From assembly GCA_035048485.1 (NCBI GenBank), contig CM068589.1:9218869-9282868 (forward strand): a stretch of DNA of 64,000 nucleotides. The letters run 5' to 3'. A model generated the notes under the pieces. That model was not told the origin of the DNA. It made no database searches and saw only the letters and a list, made by a program, of their open reading frames with translations. The position numbers and the translations under genes were made by a program. Source of the stretch: Pteria penguin. Its lineage: Eukaryota; Mollusca; Bivalvia; Pterioida; Pteriidae. This document shows, piece by piece, positions 31,419 to 44,074 of this stretch (position 1 is its first letter; each line of letters begins with the position of its first letter).

Positions 31419-32230
31419 GTCACACATTTCTGCTAAGTAAACGTAAGTACGGAAATAAAGTTTTAAAAACCATTGTTAAGCATCGTACATGTGCTACATG
31501 TAAATGGTGGAGAAGAAACAGGCCAGGAATTAAGCCTAGGCATCATAGATGTGATTGAAATCATCATGGGTCTTCTCGAATGATGGAAAGTCAAGCTGGA
31601 AAAGAGGCCATTAAGGAAATGATAGAACAAGGCACACCAGTAAAAGTCATTGAGGGAGATGGTGATAACACTTTAATTGCTCGACTTCAGAGTGAGATGG
31701 GCGTTCATGTTATAAAGAAACTAGACAAAAACCACTGTATAAAAAACATTGTTAAAGGTTTCTATGACCTGAGGAATAGCAAAGAAGTGAAAATAAGCAA
31801 TCAGGTTATCCTACATTTGACAAAGTCAATAAAATATGTCTTCTCAAAAAATCAAGGGAATGAAGTACAGATGCGTGAAAACCTTCAGGCACTAATTCCA
31901 CACCAATTTGGGGATCATACACTTTGCTTGGCTCGGTTTTGTGGATATAAGCGACGGCCAGATACAACCTACCTACATAGAAGTTTACCATATAAAGCTC
32001 CTCTCTCAGATCCAGTTCTAAAAGAAAAACTAATGCAAATTTTTGAGCCCATTGTAGCAAAAGCAGCACTATATTCTGATCTAGGTTGTAGTCAGGCATG
32101 TGAACATGCAAACCGAGCAACTTCCTTGAGAGCACCAAAGCATTTACATTATGGAGAAAGTGAGAGTCTTGATTATAGAGTCAAAGCCACTGCAGCTTGC
32201 ATTAATGAAGGCAGAAACTACTTGTCTGAG
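31419..32230 (+). CDS. MULE gene, DDE core exon with in-frame TGA
   Basis: This is the largest transposase exon, entering in phase 1 after ATTCAG. It has the zinc-like stretch TCATCKWW...HHRC, then TGA, then NHHGSSRMME. It continues with the second catalytic Asp in EGDGDNTLIARL and the late Glu in CSQACEHANRATS. It leaves in phase 0 at GAG followed by GTCTTG. Only the single TGA breaks the frame. Confidence 0.75.
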
Positions 32231-32573
32231 GTCTTGTTTGTTTTATTGTTCTTGCATGAGCAGTTCTGTCAATTAAATATTACTATTTTATAGTTAAATT
32301 GTTGTTTCCCATTAAAACTTGTAAACTTAAAATCTGTGTGTTAAGCCATTTAAGTCACCATAGGCATATATGTATAATTATAACTCAATTGTCTTAGATT
32401 TATCTTTGATTAATCTAATTGTCTGAATTAACATTGACCCTATCTCACTAATAGCAAATGTCTTGTAATTATTTCCTCGCAATACTTTGCAGTGGGGATA
32501 TGGTAACTGTACCGTTTGTGTGTGCATCATGGTTTCCGTACGTTTGTAACCTAAACCTTGTGTCAAGTCATAG

Positions 32574-32920
32574 AAAAACCTTGTGTACACTCTAGAGGCC
32601 ACAATTTTTGTCCGATCATTTTCATATTTCATATCTAGCTTTGTTACCATGAGAGGAAGAACTCTATTGATTTTGGGGTCACCAGGTCAAAGGTCAAGGT
32701 CACTAGTTCAAGTCATACAAAAAACTTGTGTACACTCTAGAGGCCACAGTTTTTGTCCGATCATTGTCATATTTTACATATAGCTTTATCATCGTTAAAA
32801 AAAGAACACTATTCATTTTATGGTCTCAAGGCAAAAGGTCAATGTCGTAAGGTCACGTCATTCAACAAAGGTTGCATTGCTAGGGGATTTGCCCCGCTTT
32901 GCGGAGCTCTTGTTTTAAAA
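32574..32920 (+). repeat. Intronic ~145-bp tandem repeat with terminal hairpin
   Basis: Two copies of CTTGTGTACACTCTAGAGGCC lie 145 bases apart, each followed by a TTTGTCCGATCATT block. The array ends with GCCCCGCTTTGCGGAGC, a hairpin, and TCTTGTTTTA, the same terminal layout as at 19325. Confidence 0.6.
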
Positions 32921-32968
32921 GATATTCAATTCAAATAAGTTTAAGGGTAGTTAAAGTTACTTTTATAG

Positions 32969-33137
32969 TTGGTTGGTTGAATGGGATTTTACGTCGCTTT
33001 TTACAGTATTGCAGTGATATCGCGACATGGAAGCATGAGGTTACCAACTTCATAAACATAGTGTCGCAGCCTGAGAATCGAACCCGGGCCTTCTGCACCG
33101 CAAGCCAAGTGCTTAACCACTACACCAAGTCTGCCCC
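32969..33137 (-). mobile_element. Full-length tRNA-derived SINE with 12-bp target duplication
   Basis: On the minus strand the head reads GGGGCAGACTTGGTGTAGTGG, including an A box, followed by the B box GGTTCGATTC. A central region follows (GCGATATCAC, AGCGACGTAAAATCC) and an AACC-repeat tail. It is flanked by perfect 12-bp copies of TTACTTTTATAG (32957-32968 and 33138-33149). The central part resembles the shared domain of bivalve MetaSINE-type families; I am fairly but not fully sure. Confidence 0.85.
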
Positions 33138-33822
33138 TTACTTTTATAGACTCAATCTTCTGTACACATAGTCAAGAAATTTACAGTTGTATAAGTATTT
33201 GAAATTTTATTTTTCAGACTTTCAGAAAAAACTTTCTTTCTCCTGGCAGCTTCACAAAGCCATATAATCTTAAAAAGGACAGTGAGAGAGAAATTAAGCG
33301 TAGCAAAGCTAATTTACCAGAAACAAAGATGAGAAGAATGGCACTAAAAGAAGAGAGAGCAAAACAAAAAGGAGCACATGAGGCATCAGAGGGAGCAACA
33401 TATGATTCTGGTTTGTACCTGTAATTAGCATAAAAAAGAATTGATGAATCTCAATGTCAAAGATACCTTTTTTGACCGGACAGCAAATATATACAAATTG
33501 TCTTGCTTGTCGAAAATTTGGTTAAAATTTGTGGTTGAAGCAAAATCTCAGAAACTCACAGGGTATAAACATAACATATACTCTACCTGTAGGTTTGATG
33601 AGAGCTCTCAATTTATGTCATGACATTTGACCTAGTAACCTTAACCTTGAAGTCTGACCTACTTTTCAAAATATTTAACATGGGCTATGTCTTTTGAATT
33701 TACAGGTTTAGGGCTTTGACATGTCACTCACAAGAACTTTGTGACATTGAAATTGTTTAAGAATTTGCTTTGCAATATGGCCACAACATCTTAACAGTTT
33801 CTTTTTGATTTTGATTTTATAG

Positions 33823-34927
33823 AGATAAGTCTGGACACGTCCAGGATTGATTTGCAACAAATTCCAGATGCCATTCCCAAACCTTCATTTTGTAGTTTAT
33901 CAACTATAAAAGATGTCACACCATTGATGATATTCATGGACTTAGAGACAGCTGATTTGAGTGAGTACATATCATCTTATGCATCTTTGTGACCTTGATT
34001 ATAACCTTTGACTTATTTCAAAAAGAACTTTTTAGAGCTATTTACCAGAGTAGTAATGGGATCATTGGTGTTTCACAAGTTCATTGTGTTCTTTTTGTTT
34101 CAGTTTGCAGAAGCACCATTCCTCATATTACACAGATTGCAGCCTTAGAAAAGGAGAGTCGCAAGGTCTTTTCTACTTATGTCCTTCCAACACTTCCTGT
34201 TTCTCCAAATGCAGAGAAAATAACAGGGATAGTGTATGATGGGAAGCAGTTGTTCGTGAAGAGTCAACCTGTCGGTGCAGTCAAGATTTCAAAAGCTCTC
34301 GAAAACTTTATACTATGGCTGCAGCAGTTTGGTACAACAATTATGTGTGCACATAGTGGTAGGAAATTCGATTTTCGAGTACTGTCAACTGCTCTTGAAA
34401 AATGTAATCTTCTCAAGACGTTTACAGAATGCTGCTTAGGTTTTACTGACACTCTTCCTGTCATTAAATCGAAAGTGCCAAATCTAGCCAGTTATACTCA
34501 AAGTGAATTATCACATCATTTTGATCTTGGGAGTTACAATGCTCATGATGCTGTAGATGATGTTAAAATGCTGTCTTGCATTCCACATGAAGCACGTATT
34601 TCTGATAAATGTATCATCCAAAATGCGTGTTCGTCTCAAAGCCACTCTCATCAGGAGCATTTCATAGAAGCAAAGATGAAGAACTTGCCAAGCCTTCACC
34701 AACTTGTTGGTAGTGGAGTAATGAAAATGACCACAGCAGAGAACATCGCTGGATCTGGTTTGAATTTTAACCACTTATATCTTATTTGGCAGCGGAAAGG
34801 AGAGGATGGACTAGCTGATGTTTTTACTTCTAAAAATATGTGCGGTAAAGCAAGAGTTTCGAGTGACAAAAGTCTTGTCACTAAAGTTTTGCAGAAACTA
34901 TGCCAGTACTTTACAAAAGGCAATTGA
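33823..34927 (+). CDS. MULE gene, DEDDh exonuclease exons
   Basis: Two exons (33823-33960 and 34104-34927) form a DnaQ-like 3'-5' exonuclease domain. FMDLETADL gives Asp and Glu of Exo I, CAHSGRKFDFRVL gives the Exo II Asp, and HDAVDDV gives the Exo III His and Asp, so all five DEDDh residues are present. About 110 further residues end at a TGA. It is spliced downstream of the transposase exons in the same direction and phase, so it is read as one fusion protein. Confidence 0.75.
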
Positions 34928-37499
34928 TGAAAATTTGTAGCCAAAAGAACATACTGTATTATGTATTATTTGTGATTACATATGCATTAATAATTAAAAA
35001 TCATTGTTGCAAATGTAGGACATTATTTTGTTGTGTAATTATCTCTACTGTTTTAGACCAGTCAAGTTTATTCGATACCCAGATGTCTGTCTGTCTGTCC
35101 GTCTGTAAACAATTTTTGTTATCGCATCTCCTCTGAGACTATTTATCACAGAGACCTAACTATATTCCCATCTTGTTGTCCCTGGGGTCTAGTTGTGCAT
35201 GTGTGATTATGGTTGTGATCCTCCATCTGGGGGCCCAGAAAAGGGTGTGGTCATTTTTTCTAATATAACTCTGTGTAAATCATGCTATCGCATCTCCTCC
35301 AAGGCTATTGGTCTAAAATAATTTATTATACTCCCATATTTTGTTGGGTAGGTGGTCTAGATACGCATTTGCAATTTTGTTCGGTCTGAACCCCATGGGC
35401 CCCCCACGAGGGACATGGTCCCAAAATCCCGGAATTACACTGCTACAGACACAGGTTTCCTCGGTACTTCTTTGGCAGTACAGTTCTGGCTTTTTTCCGG
35501 GGTTTTTCCTTGGCGGTTATGATCATTATTGGACCACTCTTTTTTATATATGCTAATCCAGCTTGTTTTGAGGTTTATTTAGTAAAATAGTGTGTGTTTT
35601 ATTGTGTGAAAAGAAGAAGAAACATTTCTTTATTCTTTATACATGTACGATTGACAAAGGCTAGTTTGAATCATATGATATACATATTATGTCATTTATA
35701 TAAAATATAATAGAATATGTTTCATGCAGTGGCTATTGAGCACATCGGCCAAATACATATTTGTGTTTTATTGCTATTACTGATATAATGGGAATGAAGT
35801 GATGTGGAGAATAGTTATTTGTTCATCATTTTCTATGAAAAAACACATATAATGTTATATATGACCCAAGACTGTATGATAATGACTTTAACCTTAGGAC
35901 ATGTGACCTAGGTCAAGGTCACAATGAGTCTATTATCAACTTTGTTTTGTACTACTTAGCTGCCTTGTGTGTACTTTCCTTTTACATTTTCTTTTAGTTT
36001 TCATTTGTCTATGCAAATAAAGTAAGTTTGCTCTTTGAAACTAACAAATGTTCTCTTCTTATATGTGTTTTAGAAACGCAGTGTAATATCATGGTGCTGT
36101 CCGTCCATCTATACATGAACAATTTCTTATACATTTACCAGTTAAACTACATAACTGTCTAACATATGAATGTCAAATAACTGAACTTAGTGCCATAACG
36201 GTCAAGAACAGTCCCATTGATTTCAAAGTGTAAAGGTTATCTCACAGACAATTCCTTGGTGAAAAACTTGTCTACACTCTTGGTAGAAAACCATGCCAAA
36301 GGAAGTTTGAATAACATGCATGAATACTTTCAGTTTCCGAATAAAGGATGATCCATGTTGATGTCAAGGTTATGCATCATATGCCAATGTCATAAGCAAT
36401 GGTCCTTTTTTCAAAAGCACTGTTCTATCTATAGCCTAACAATTTTGCATTGTGGAACCGCATAGCTAGTTCTTAAGTAGTTATAGCTAATTTGAAGGTC
36501 ATAGCATCTGATGTCAAGGTCATATTATTCAGGATCAAAATCACAAGTAATTCTTTTTGTGGAAATATTGTGTCAAATTTGAAATCATGTAATCTTGAAG
36601 TGTAAAACTGCAAGCTTGGTATCATATGTCTATAATGGTTCCTTTTGATTTCAAGGTCACATGATCTAAGGTCAAGGTCACAAGTAATTTTTTGAAAAAC
36701 ATTGCCCGAATTGCTTTATTTTCATCCTTGTAAGGTAGGAATATTAATTAAGCTGTATAGTGTGTACAGCTGGGATTGGTAAATTGTCTTTTTTATTTCA
36801 AGGTCATTGGATCACAAAGGTCAAGGTCACAGGCAGTCCCTTTTTGAAAACTGTGTTTGCCTTTTGATTATTTTCATAGCCTAATTTGCAAACACCTCAT
36901 TGACATTTTTCCACTTTCCAAGTGCATGCTGTTATATCTTATACCACTGCATACATACAAGAAAAAGCTCATAATTTGGTTGAAAAATGGTGCATGGACA
37001 TACTTGAAATCATGCTGTGAAATTTTGAGCGGTCAGAAGTTAATAATTCTTTGACAAATATTTTTGAAAATCTTCTTAAATATTTTAGAGGTCCAATTTT
37101 TACTCTGGGATATAATTTACAATATCTATAAAGAAAAATATGGATTGCACTCTCAAATAGCATGGCATGAAAATAACCAATTACATGATATATGGTCACC
37201 TGTTGGTCAGTTAAGAGACATATCACATAACATTTGTTCACATCAAGGTAACATACCAATATATCTTTTTTCAAAAATTATTGTTTACATTTGAACACAA
37301 TATTGATTAGAAGGTTACAGATCGATCAATTTATGCCAAGCTGTCCAAATTTCAATTTTGGAGGGAAATTGAAGATGTCACCATAGCAACGATATATAAA
37401 AAAATTCACGGTGAATTTTAGTCTAAAACACCACTACCCAATATGCTGATTTCATTAATCATCAAAGCATTATCAAACAATTAACATTGAAATACCGTT
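34928..37499. other. Noncoding repeats inside the Mutator-like element
   Basis: 35100-35330 has a tandem unit of about 165 bases built on ATCGCATCTCCTC. 35880-36850 has several TCAAGGTCA-type motifs. No further gene is seen. Confidence 0.45.
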
Positions 37500-37521
37500 A
37501 ATTGGGGTTCGGATACCTTAA
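37500..37521. repeat. Right inverted repeat of the Mutator-like element
   Basis: It pairs with the block at 27652-27673. Confidence 0.55.
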
Positions 37522-38857
37522 TTAAGAGTCCGAAATAGGTATTACAAAGAAACTCGGCACACTTTCGGAATAATAAATCATTTTTTGTGTGAATGTCCTT
37601 GGTGACTTTTGTCATACAGCTTTGTCAGATGTCTTCAGTTTTCTCTTTTAAATCACACTTATAAACGTATCTGTACAATGCCCAATCAGCTTGTCTCTGC
37701 CAATTTCATTCAAATACCATTGATGCACTTTTACGACAAGTAGATATACGGGTATAAAGAATGTATATAACGTAGTTATACGTCCAGACAGGGAAGTAAA
37801 TATCTCAAACATTATATAGGTCCGTGCTCTCTTTATTTTAACAACAAAACCATGTGCAAAGTGTCAAAAAATGATAAATATGGTGAACTTTTTACTGTCT
37901 ACATGGTCAGCGTTACACATATACAGTCTTACTTAAATACAAACAACACCAATTATGCTTGTGAGGGGATAATAGGTAGCACTTTACACTAAACTGAAAG
38001 GTTTTTGTTGTCCCTCTGCATTTCCTCTTGTACAGTTTATTCGCAAGAGCAAACTGTTTCTAAAATCCCTTTCCCCCTATAATTCGCAGTACCAATTTAG
38101 TCTCTGCGTAGCCTAGAGACGTAGCATGATTCAAATGTTATAATAATCCACTTTTACAGAACTCTGTCATACATAACGCTTTTGAAACTGGACACATCCA
38201 ATGAAGCTGTCTGTGAAACTGTCATTAAGCCTCTTTTGGGAGTGTGGTCTCTAGCGGTGACACCAAGATATCTAAGATTGGTAATTGTTTGCTGTGCTTA
38301 TTTTTATTTATTTTTGTTTTTTATTTATTATTATTTTTTTTTTTTTTTTGCATGTCTGTATGTATGTATATATATGACGATGAGTTCTGCATTCCAAATA
38401 CCAACACAGTCAGATTGACGAGGAGGAGAAAAGAATATCTTTCGCTGTTTTATTCTAAAGTGTTTTGTTTTATTGTTTACAAAGGTTCATTTAGAAAATT
38501 TTACTAAAGATCTATAAAGTATTCAAAAAGGCACAATATCTCTCTATGTCGATATTACCTCTAAAGTTTCACACTGCACATAAGAGATGGTTGTCAATCA
38601 ATATAAATATTTTCACAAAATATCAGAGCTAGGGCACAATAGTGCAGATTGTCAATCAATATAAACAAAAATCACAATGTATCACAATTACGGCACAATA
38701 GTGTAGCGTTCTTCAACATTGATATGTTGTGATATTTTTCGAGTTGTGTTGACGATCAGCGGATTATTTCAGTACTAGTAGTGTCTAACCTTTTCGTTAA
38801 ACGGTATTTACAATGTTGTATATTTGTGTACTCCTTGGAATATTCTTTTCCTTCAGA

Positions 38858-38858
<1 letters not shown>
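37522..38858. other. Intergenic
   Basis: It contains a two-copy direct repeat of about 60 bases at 38588-38711 (TTGTCAATCAATATAAA, then GGCACAATAGTG). No gene is seen. Confidence 0.4.

Positions 38859-38920
<62 letters not shown>
38859..38920. repeat. GT microsatellite
   Basis: About 31 TG units. Confidence 0.95.
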
Positions 38921-38923
<3 letters not shown>

Positions 38924-40190
38924 GAGTGCCGCCATCTTAACTCTATGCATAATTTGTATAAAGTTTCCGGTAAGATCGTATTTTTATATTTAATGATATG
39001 AATAGTTGTTATCTTACCCAAGAAGTTTTATGTCAGTGTTGAAGTAAAAATGTAATTAATATTTAAAGATAATTAGTGTGGAAACGTACCTTCCAGCGAG
39101 GTCATTCTAACAATTCTGATGGTTAATTGGGGTTTTATTTTTTTGAAAGGTTACTGTAATGTTATTGGTGCGATTGATTACGCGTATTTACATACTATAA
39201 AAGTAGGTATTGATCATTGGAATATGGTGTCAAGTTTCCGTTCGAGCTTTTAGCTTTGCATGTTTTGCTTGGTTTCGTTACTGAGTGATCTTCCGAGTTT
39301 ATTTTATTCAACTTCACTTAATTTGGTATAGGTAAGAAAGTATTTGTCAGTATACATTCGTTAATTGATAGTGTACTTGATAGTTATCAAGTGATCAATT
39401 ATTATGCCTATATATATCCTAAGTATTTATAAGCAAGTACAATTATCGTTATATTTATCATTTACTTGGTAGATATCAAGTGATCAACTTAGATAAATAT
39501 ACTATATAAGCACAAAATTGCTGTAGGTTGCGTTTGTCATAAAATAAGATACATTACCACTACTTTTGGGTTTTAGCTAGGTGCGGTTAATTGAGTACAA
39601 AGATTATTATACGTTTAGAGTCGATTGTTAACATTCCACTTGTGTACATAGACTATGTATATGATTTATCAAATTAGCGATACATTCCTTTCAACTAGAT
39701 TATTGTAAAATAAATTATCAGACATTCATATTCACTTGTCATTTTAAAATAAAATGTCTGGCATCCCCGATTACTGTAGTTTTACAGTGGGCGAGCCAAG
39801 GTGTCTTGACTGGCTATCTACATGTAGATCTAAATAAGTATTTAAATTACACGGGGCTTCTATCCGATTGCATTACAATAATTAACTTAAATAATTTTCC
39901 TTTAGATATACTTTTACATGAATAAATAATCAATGCATGACCATGACGTTAAATCCTGCTTTTACTAAATATTTTAATTTATATCTGTAAAGTCGAACCT
40001 AATCCACTCCGACTGTTAATCGGCACTACTACAGATCACTGAATATTCTGAACACAACTCACAACTCAAATGATGAAGATATATACAGTCACGCCGACCA
40101 TTAACGCAAGTGTGAGGGGGGGGGGGGTGTTCAACTCTGAAAAAGCGTATTCATGCTGACATAAAGATGTACCATAGAAAGACTTGTTTT
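38921..40190. other. Intergenic
   Basis: No gene is seen. Short repeated phrases with CTTGATAG or CTTGGTAGATATCAAGTGATCAA occur at 39370-39490. Confidence 0.4.

Positions 40191-40255
<65 letters not shown>
40191..40255. repeat. TAGA tetranucleotide microsatellite
   Basis: About 16 units. Confidence 0.95.
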
Positions 40256-40533
40256 CTTCCCATTAAACAGAATACATACAGTCCTTGCTCTCTTCAGAAA
40301 ACAAAAACCAGCATCTCATTTTACACAGAGCTGCTATATCGAACACAAATGAGGACATTGTAACAACGATGCAAAGATATTCTTGGACAGTATGATGTTC
40401 GATTTTCAAGAATGATAAATGTTATTCTGTAACACTATCATACAGAGTGGCGTCGTCTTTTTAGAATATGGTTTCCTTTTTCTTCCAAACGGACCACGTC
40501 AATGCTTATGGTCATCTCTTTTCCTTCAAAATA

Positions 40534-41140
40534 TTAAAGGAGCATGGTCCGATTGAAGTCGGGAAAAGTATAGAAAAATGTAAACGGATTACTTCTTAAA
40601 CGGCAATCGATTGCTAGTATATTATCTAAGATGTGTAAAAAGTATCGTTACCAAAGTCGATGTCGTTAATGAGATATTCCCGTTTTAAATTCGCAACTTA
40701 AGCACACCAACTCCTTGAATATTGATGAGGTCGGTCAGAGGAAATCACGTGACAATGAAACTCGAACTTTACCCGATTCTTACATTTTTTCCTCTTTTCA
40801 TTTTTTGGCCTCCGAGACTGTGTATAGTTATTTTCTACCACACTTTTGCTGTTCTCGTGCTCGTATTCCTCCATGTAAACCATTTTTGTTGTTTTCTACA
40901 GTGAATATCCGCGCACGCGCATGATTATGGGCGGAGCATCGCCTTATTTTGGGAATTGATACCAACCGAATTTAATTCGACTCAATTACCTTTATTCTAC
41001 GAAAACATTGAGTAATTTTAGTTTTAAATTTTGCAATTAAAACAAAGTTTATAATTTATGTAATACATGAAAAATAAGATATTGTCGTAATTTATCCTTC
41101 TCATGCTAAAAATTTCCAGTCTCGGACTATGTCCCTTTAA
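40534..41140. mobile_element. MITE with TTAA target site
   Basis: The left end AAGGAGCATGGTCCGA and the right end TCGGACTATGTCCCTT are inverted repeats, bracketed by TTAA on each side (40534-40537 and 41137-41140). The length is about 600 bp and the interior is noncoding. TTAA duplications point to piggyBac or Kolobok machinery. Confidence 0.6.
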
Positions 41141-42984
41141 GAATCTGTATTGTTTAAAGAGACGAATTAAAAATAAGACAAGTAGGGAGAGGTCTGTCAA
41201 ATTGTCTTCTGACAAGGAGAGGGAAAAGGAAGTTCGATCTGCCCATTCCTTTTAACTCCTCCCATTGTTCTTCATGTATCATAGGCAGATCATCCATACA
41301 CAATTTAGTCAAACAGACTGCAAAAATGACAGAAAATCTATAAGTGTTTTAGAATGCAGTCATTGTATGACTAAAACTAACAAAACAACATATGTATTTA
41401 TTCAAGTAACATATCAATTAAATTTGAATTTGATACCTAACTCATTTAACTACCTGAGCACTGACTGTTCGAAGTGAGTCCCCTAATGTCATCACAAAAG
41501 AATATTTCTCGTGATGTTTTTATATGTTTATTTTCTTATATGTATTTTATTCTTCTTTGTCCGTCCATAAATGCAAGCTAGTTCCTTCTTTTACAAATAA
41601 ATGAATACTTCTTAAAAAGTAAAACATATTAGATAAACAGGCATGGAATTCATGTCACTGAACACTGTATGGACAATTTCATGATTTCAATACAGTAAGA
41701 GTGTCATAACATTTAACTGAGGTGCTATATTTTAACATACGTGAAATTTTGATTTCTTGTGTATATCCATATATATCTTTATTGAAAAAAGGAAGGTTCA
41801 CATCTTACTGTGCATTGAATATTAGATATAAAATGATCAAAGGATGTTTTAATTGTTTTTAATTAAACCAAACCCATTGATTTGAGAATATTGAAATTTG
41901 GATCACTTCGTTAGATATTTTATCAGATTTCAATAAAATGAAGTAACTATAAATTTATCCAGTAATTAAATACCCCGGTACCTGCTATCTATTTCCTTTA
42001 TCCTAAGAATATCAAATATAACATTAAAATATATGCTAGTACTCGGTAAACCAGTATTTTGTCACAAGAATTCGTGATTAAAAGATAATTTTAAAAATGT
42101 ATATGCCTTGTAAATTTTTAATGTATTACAATTACATAAAAATTGTTACCTATCAATTTAAAAATCATGAATTTTTAATGATATAGAATTTCCAATCAAT
42201 TCTTTTGTAAGATGATTCCAGTTATATCGTTAAACTAATTTACGAGATCCGTTTCGAGTATTTTGTGCTGGCGTAATTAGTGCTGACTATTCAGCGCTGT
42301 GTTGTCTTCAGACATCTCGGAGTAACTTGTGTTTTATCTCTATTGTCTTGAACGCCGAGCTCTGTACGAGCAATTATATGTTGGTACTGAAATCCTTGTC
42401 GTTTTGATACATATTTCAACATCATGAACTATTATAGTATCAGTTTGCTAGTATGACAGGAACAATTATTTGACACTAGTCTTTCAAATGACGACTATCA
42501 AGGACAAAAGCATTTTACAATTTACATCCTTCTCTTCGCCAGCGCCTTTTTCCTCGCTATTTCTAGAAGTAATTCTGGATGCTCACATTTCTTAATTTTA
42601 CCCGTAAGTACATCAATGTCCTGATATTGTATAGGATAGTTTTTTTATTTGAATTAGAAAATCGGGGTCTTCATTACACTCGATTGCACAAAAACCTACG
42701 TGACTGAATATACGTCGAACCCAAGGTCCCCGGAGTTAAGCTTTTGTTATATTGTTAGCCAAGTGTCAAACGTGAAATTGGTGTTCAGACTCGGATATTC
42801 CTTCTTTTATGTATTTTCGAATTTGCACATGTTGTCCTTTGCAGACAGCTTTATTTTCAATACCATGTCTCTTTATATAATCATGGCTTCTTTCAAACTT
42901 TCGAGTTCCATTCCTATTGAGGAACCTGTCCCTGAGACCTGAACAACACTGAAATCAAGGAGAAAACAGAAGACTTCTGATGAA
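41141..42984. other. Intergenic
   Basis: No gene or clear repeat. Confidence 0.4.
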
Positions 42985-43512
42985 TCACTAAGGACATGTA
43001 CACAATATGGAAGAAGTAGAATTTATAATGAAAAACATTACAAAAATATTCGATTGTGCTGCAGTTGTGATGCCGATTGAGGGCGGTCAATTGAAGTAAC
43101 ACACGCCACTCAATTGGTGTCGTTAATCGGTTTAACTAAATTTATAGATAATGCTCAATGACAAGGATCAACAAGGTCCTCAAGAGGAAAAGTCATAAAA
43201 ATTTTATTACACACGAAATGTTTATATAATAATATATTGCTAGCAAAATTATGTAAGGCGACATCAACATAAGTAAACCGTGTTCTGCCCGTCTGTAAGC
43301 GATCTCAGAGACTTGATCAATAGGAGTCCCGACTAACAGTCAGAGGGGACGAGGATCAGGACCTTGTCTCCTCTAAAAAGTTTTAGACAAGGTCCGTCAT
43401 AGAGTCCCCACTGACAGCAACGCTCAAGCAAAAGTCTGCATTGGGCTGTAAGAGGGACCCCATACAAGAACTATGTTCTTAGAGATGATCTCGGTGTCAT
43501 ACTGCCGATGTC
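42985..43512 (-). mobile_element. Diverged 3' tail of the copy A/B/C RT family
   Basis: It follows the same order as 8700-9250 (ATTACAAAAATATTCGATTG, CGACATCAACAT, GGAGTCCCGACTAACAGTCAG, ACAAGGTCCGTCATA) but with many substitutions and small indels. This is an older copy or a sister family. Confidence 0.65.
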
Positions 43513-44074
43513 ATTTCTCAGTTTTCATTTTTCTCATTGATCTATTTGTGTGTTTATTTATTTGGGGGGAGCGGAGAGGGAGAGTTACCGTGATTATTGA
43601 TATGCTTAAGGTTTACATTTGTTATGTTGGGGTCAAAAATTTCCTTTTTGTGCTAACATTTTCATTGTCCTCAGGATATCTATAGAGAACATTTGAAGTC
43701 AAAACACCTGGTCAGTGTGTTTAAATAGGAACGTACCTTAAACTTCACTAAATGAAATATTATGATCGAAAGTCACCCACCATAAGCCGATTCATATAAA
43801 GCATCATCTATTCCTGCTGAACAAGACGTGATGGGAAGAATTCATAACATAGGTTCTGCTTTCAGCCAAGAGAAGGATAGAATCTAGAGACGATGGCTCA
43901 TTAACTAGGTAAGAAAAGAAAGTTAAGGCGTTGTGCGCGTCGAATAAAGATTCCTATTCTTCAGATACATATCTGTTAATATACAACTTAGAAAAGGCTA
44001 ATATCGTTGATGATGGTAGTTGTTAAAATCACTAATAGTAAAATACGAAGAAGTACCGAGGGGTAAACCATGTC
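43513..44074. other. Intergenic
   Basis: Nothing recognised. Confidence 0.35.

Larger units (their letters stand above)
27907..34927 (+). pseudogene. Mutator-like transposase fused to DEDDh exonuclease, about nine exons, with lesions
   Basis: A spliced gene can be followed through consistent GT-AG introns: exon to 28399, then 28930-29111, 29865-29935, 30559-30624, 30897-30988, 31419-32230, 33218-33410, 33823-33960 and 34104-34927, with matching phases. The start is unsure; a CpG-rich ATG at 27907 opens MAAAESIVCRDSHGRF but meets TAA at 27991. The N-terminal part has paired cysteines (CCISC, MCTSC). The central part is a Mutator (DDE) transposase: ADHGWQKRG (first Asp), a CxxC...HxC knuckle, EGDGDNTL (second Asp) and QACEHANR (Glu). 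The C-terminal part is a DnaQ-like exonuclease: FMDLETADL (Exo I), AHSGRKFDFRVL (Exo II), NAHDAVDDVKML (Exo III). Lesions: one extra A in an A6 run in exon 2, and TGA at 31556-31558 (probably CGA to TGA). Confidence 0.8.
27652..37521 (+). mobile_element. Candidate Mutator-like element (~9.9 kb) with short inverted ends
   Basis: 27652-27673 and 37500-37521 are inverted copies of a 22-base block (AATTGGGGTTCGGAT, then T or A, then CCTTAA on the right strand). They bracket the transposase gene and its introns. Outside the block, similarity fades, with a second TCCGAA-type match. A 9-bp target duplication, expected for Mutator, was not identified. The pairing with the gene is the main support. 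Confidence 0.5.
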
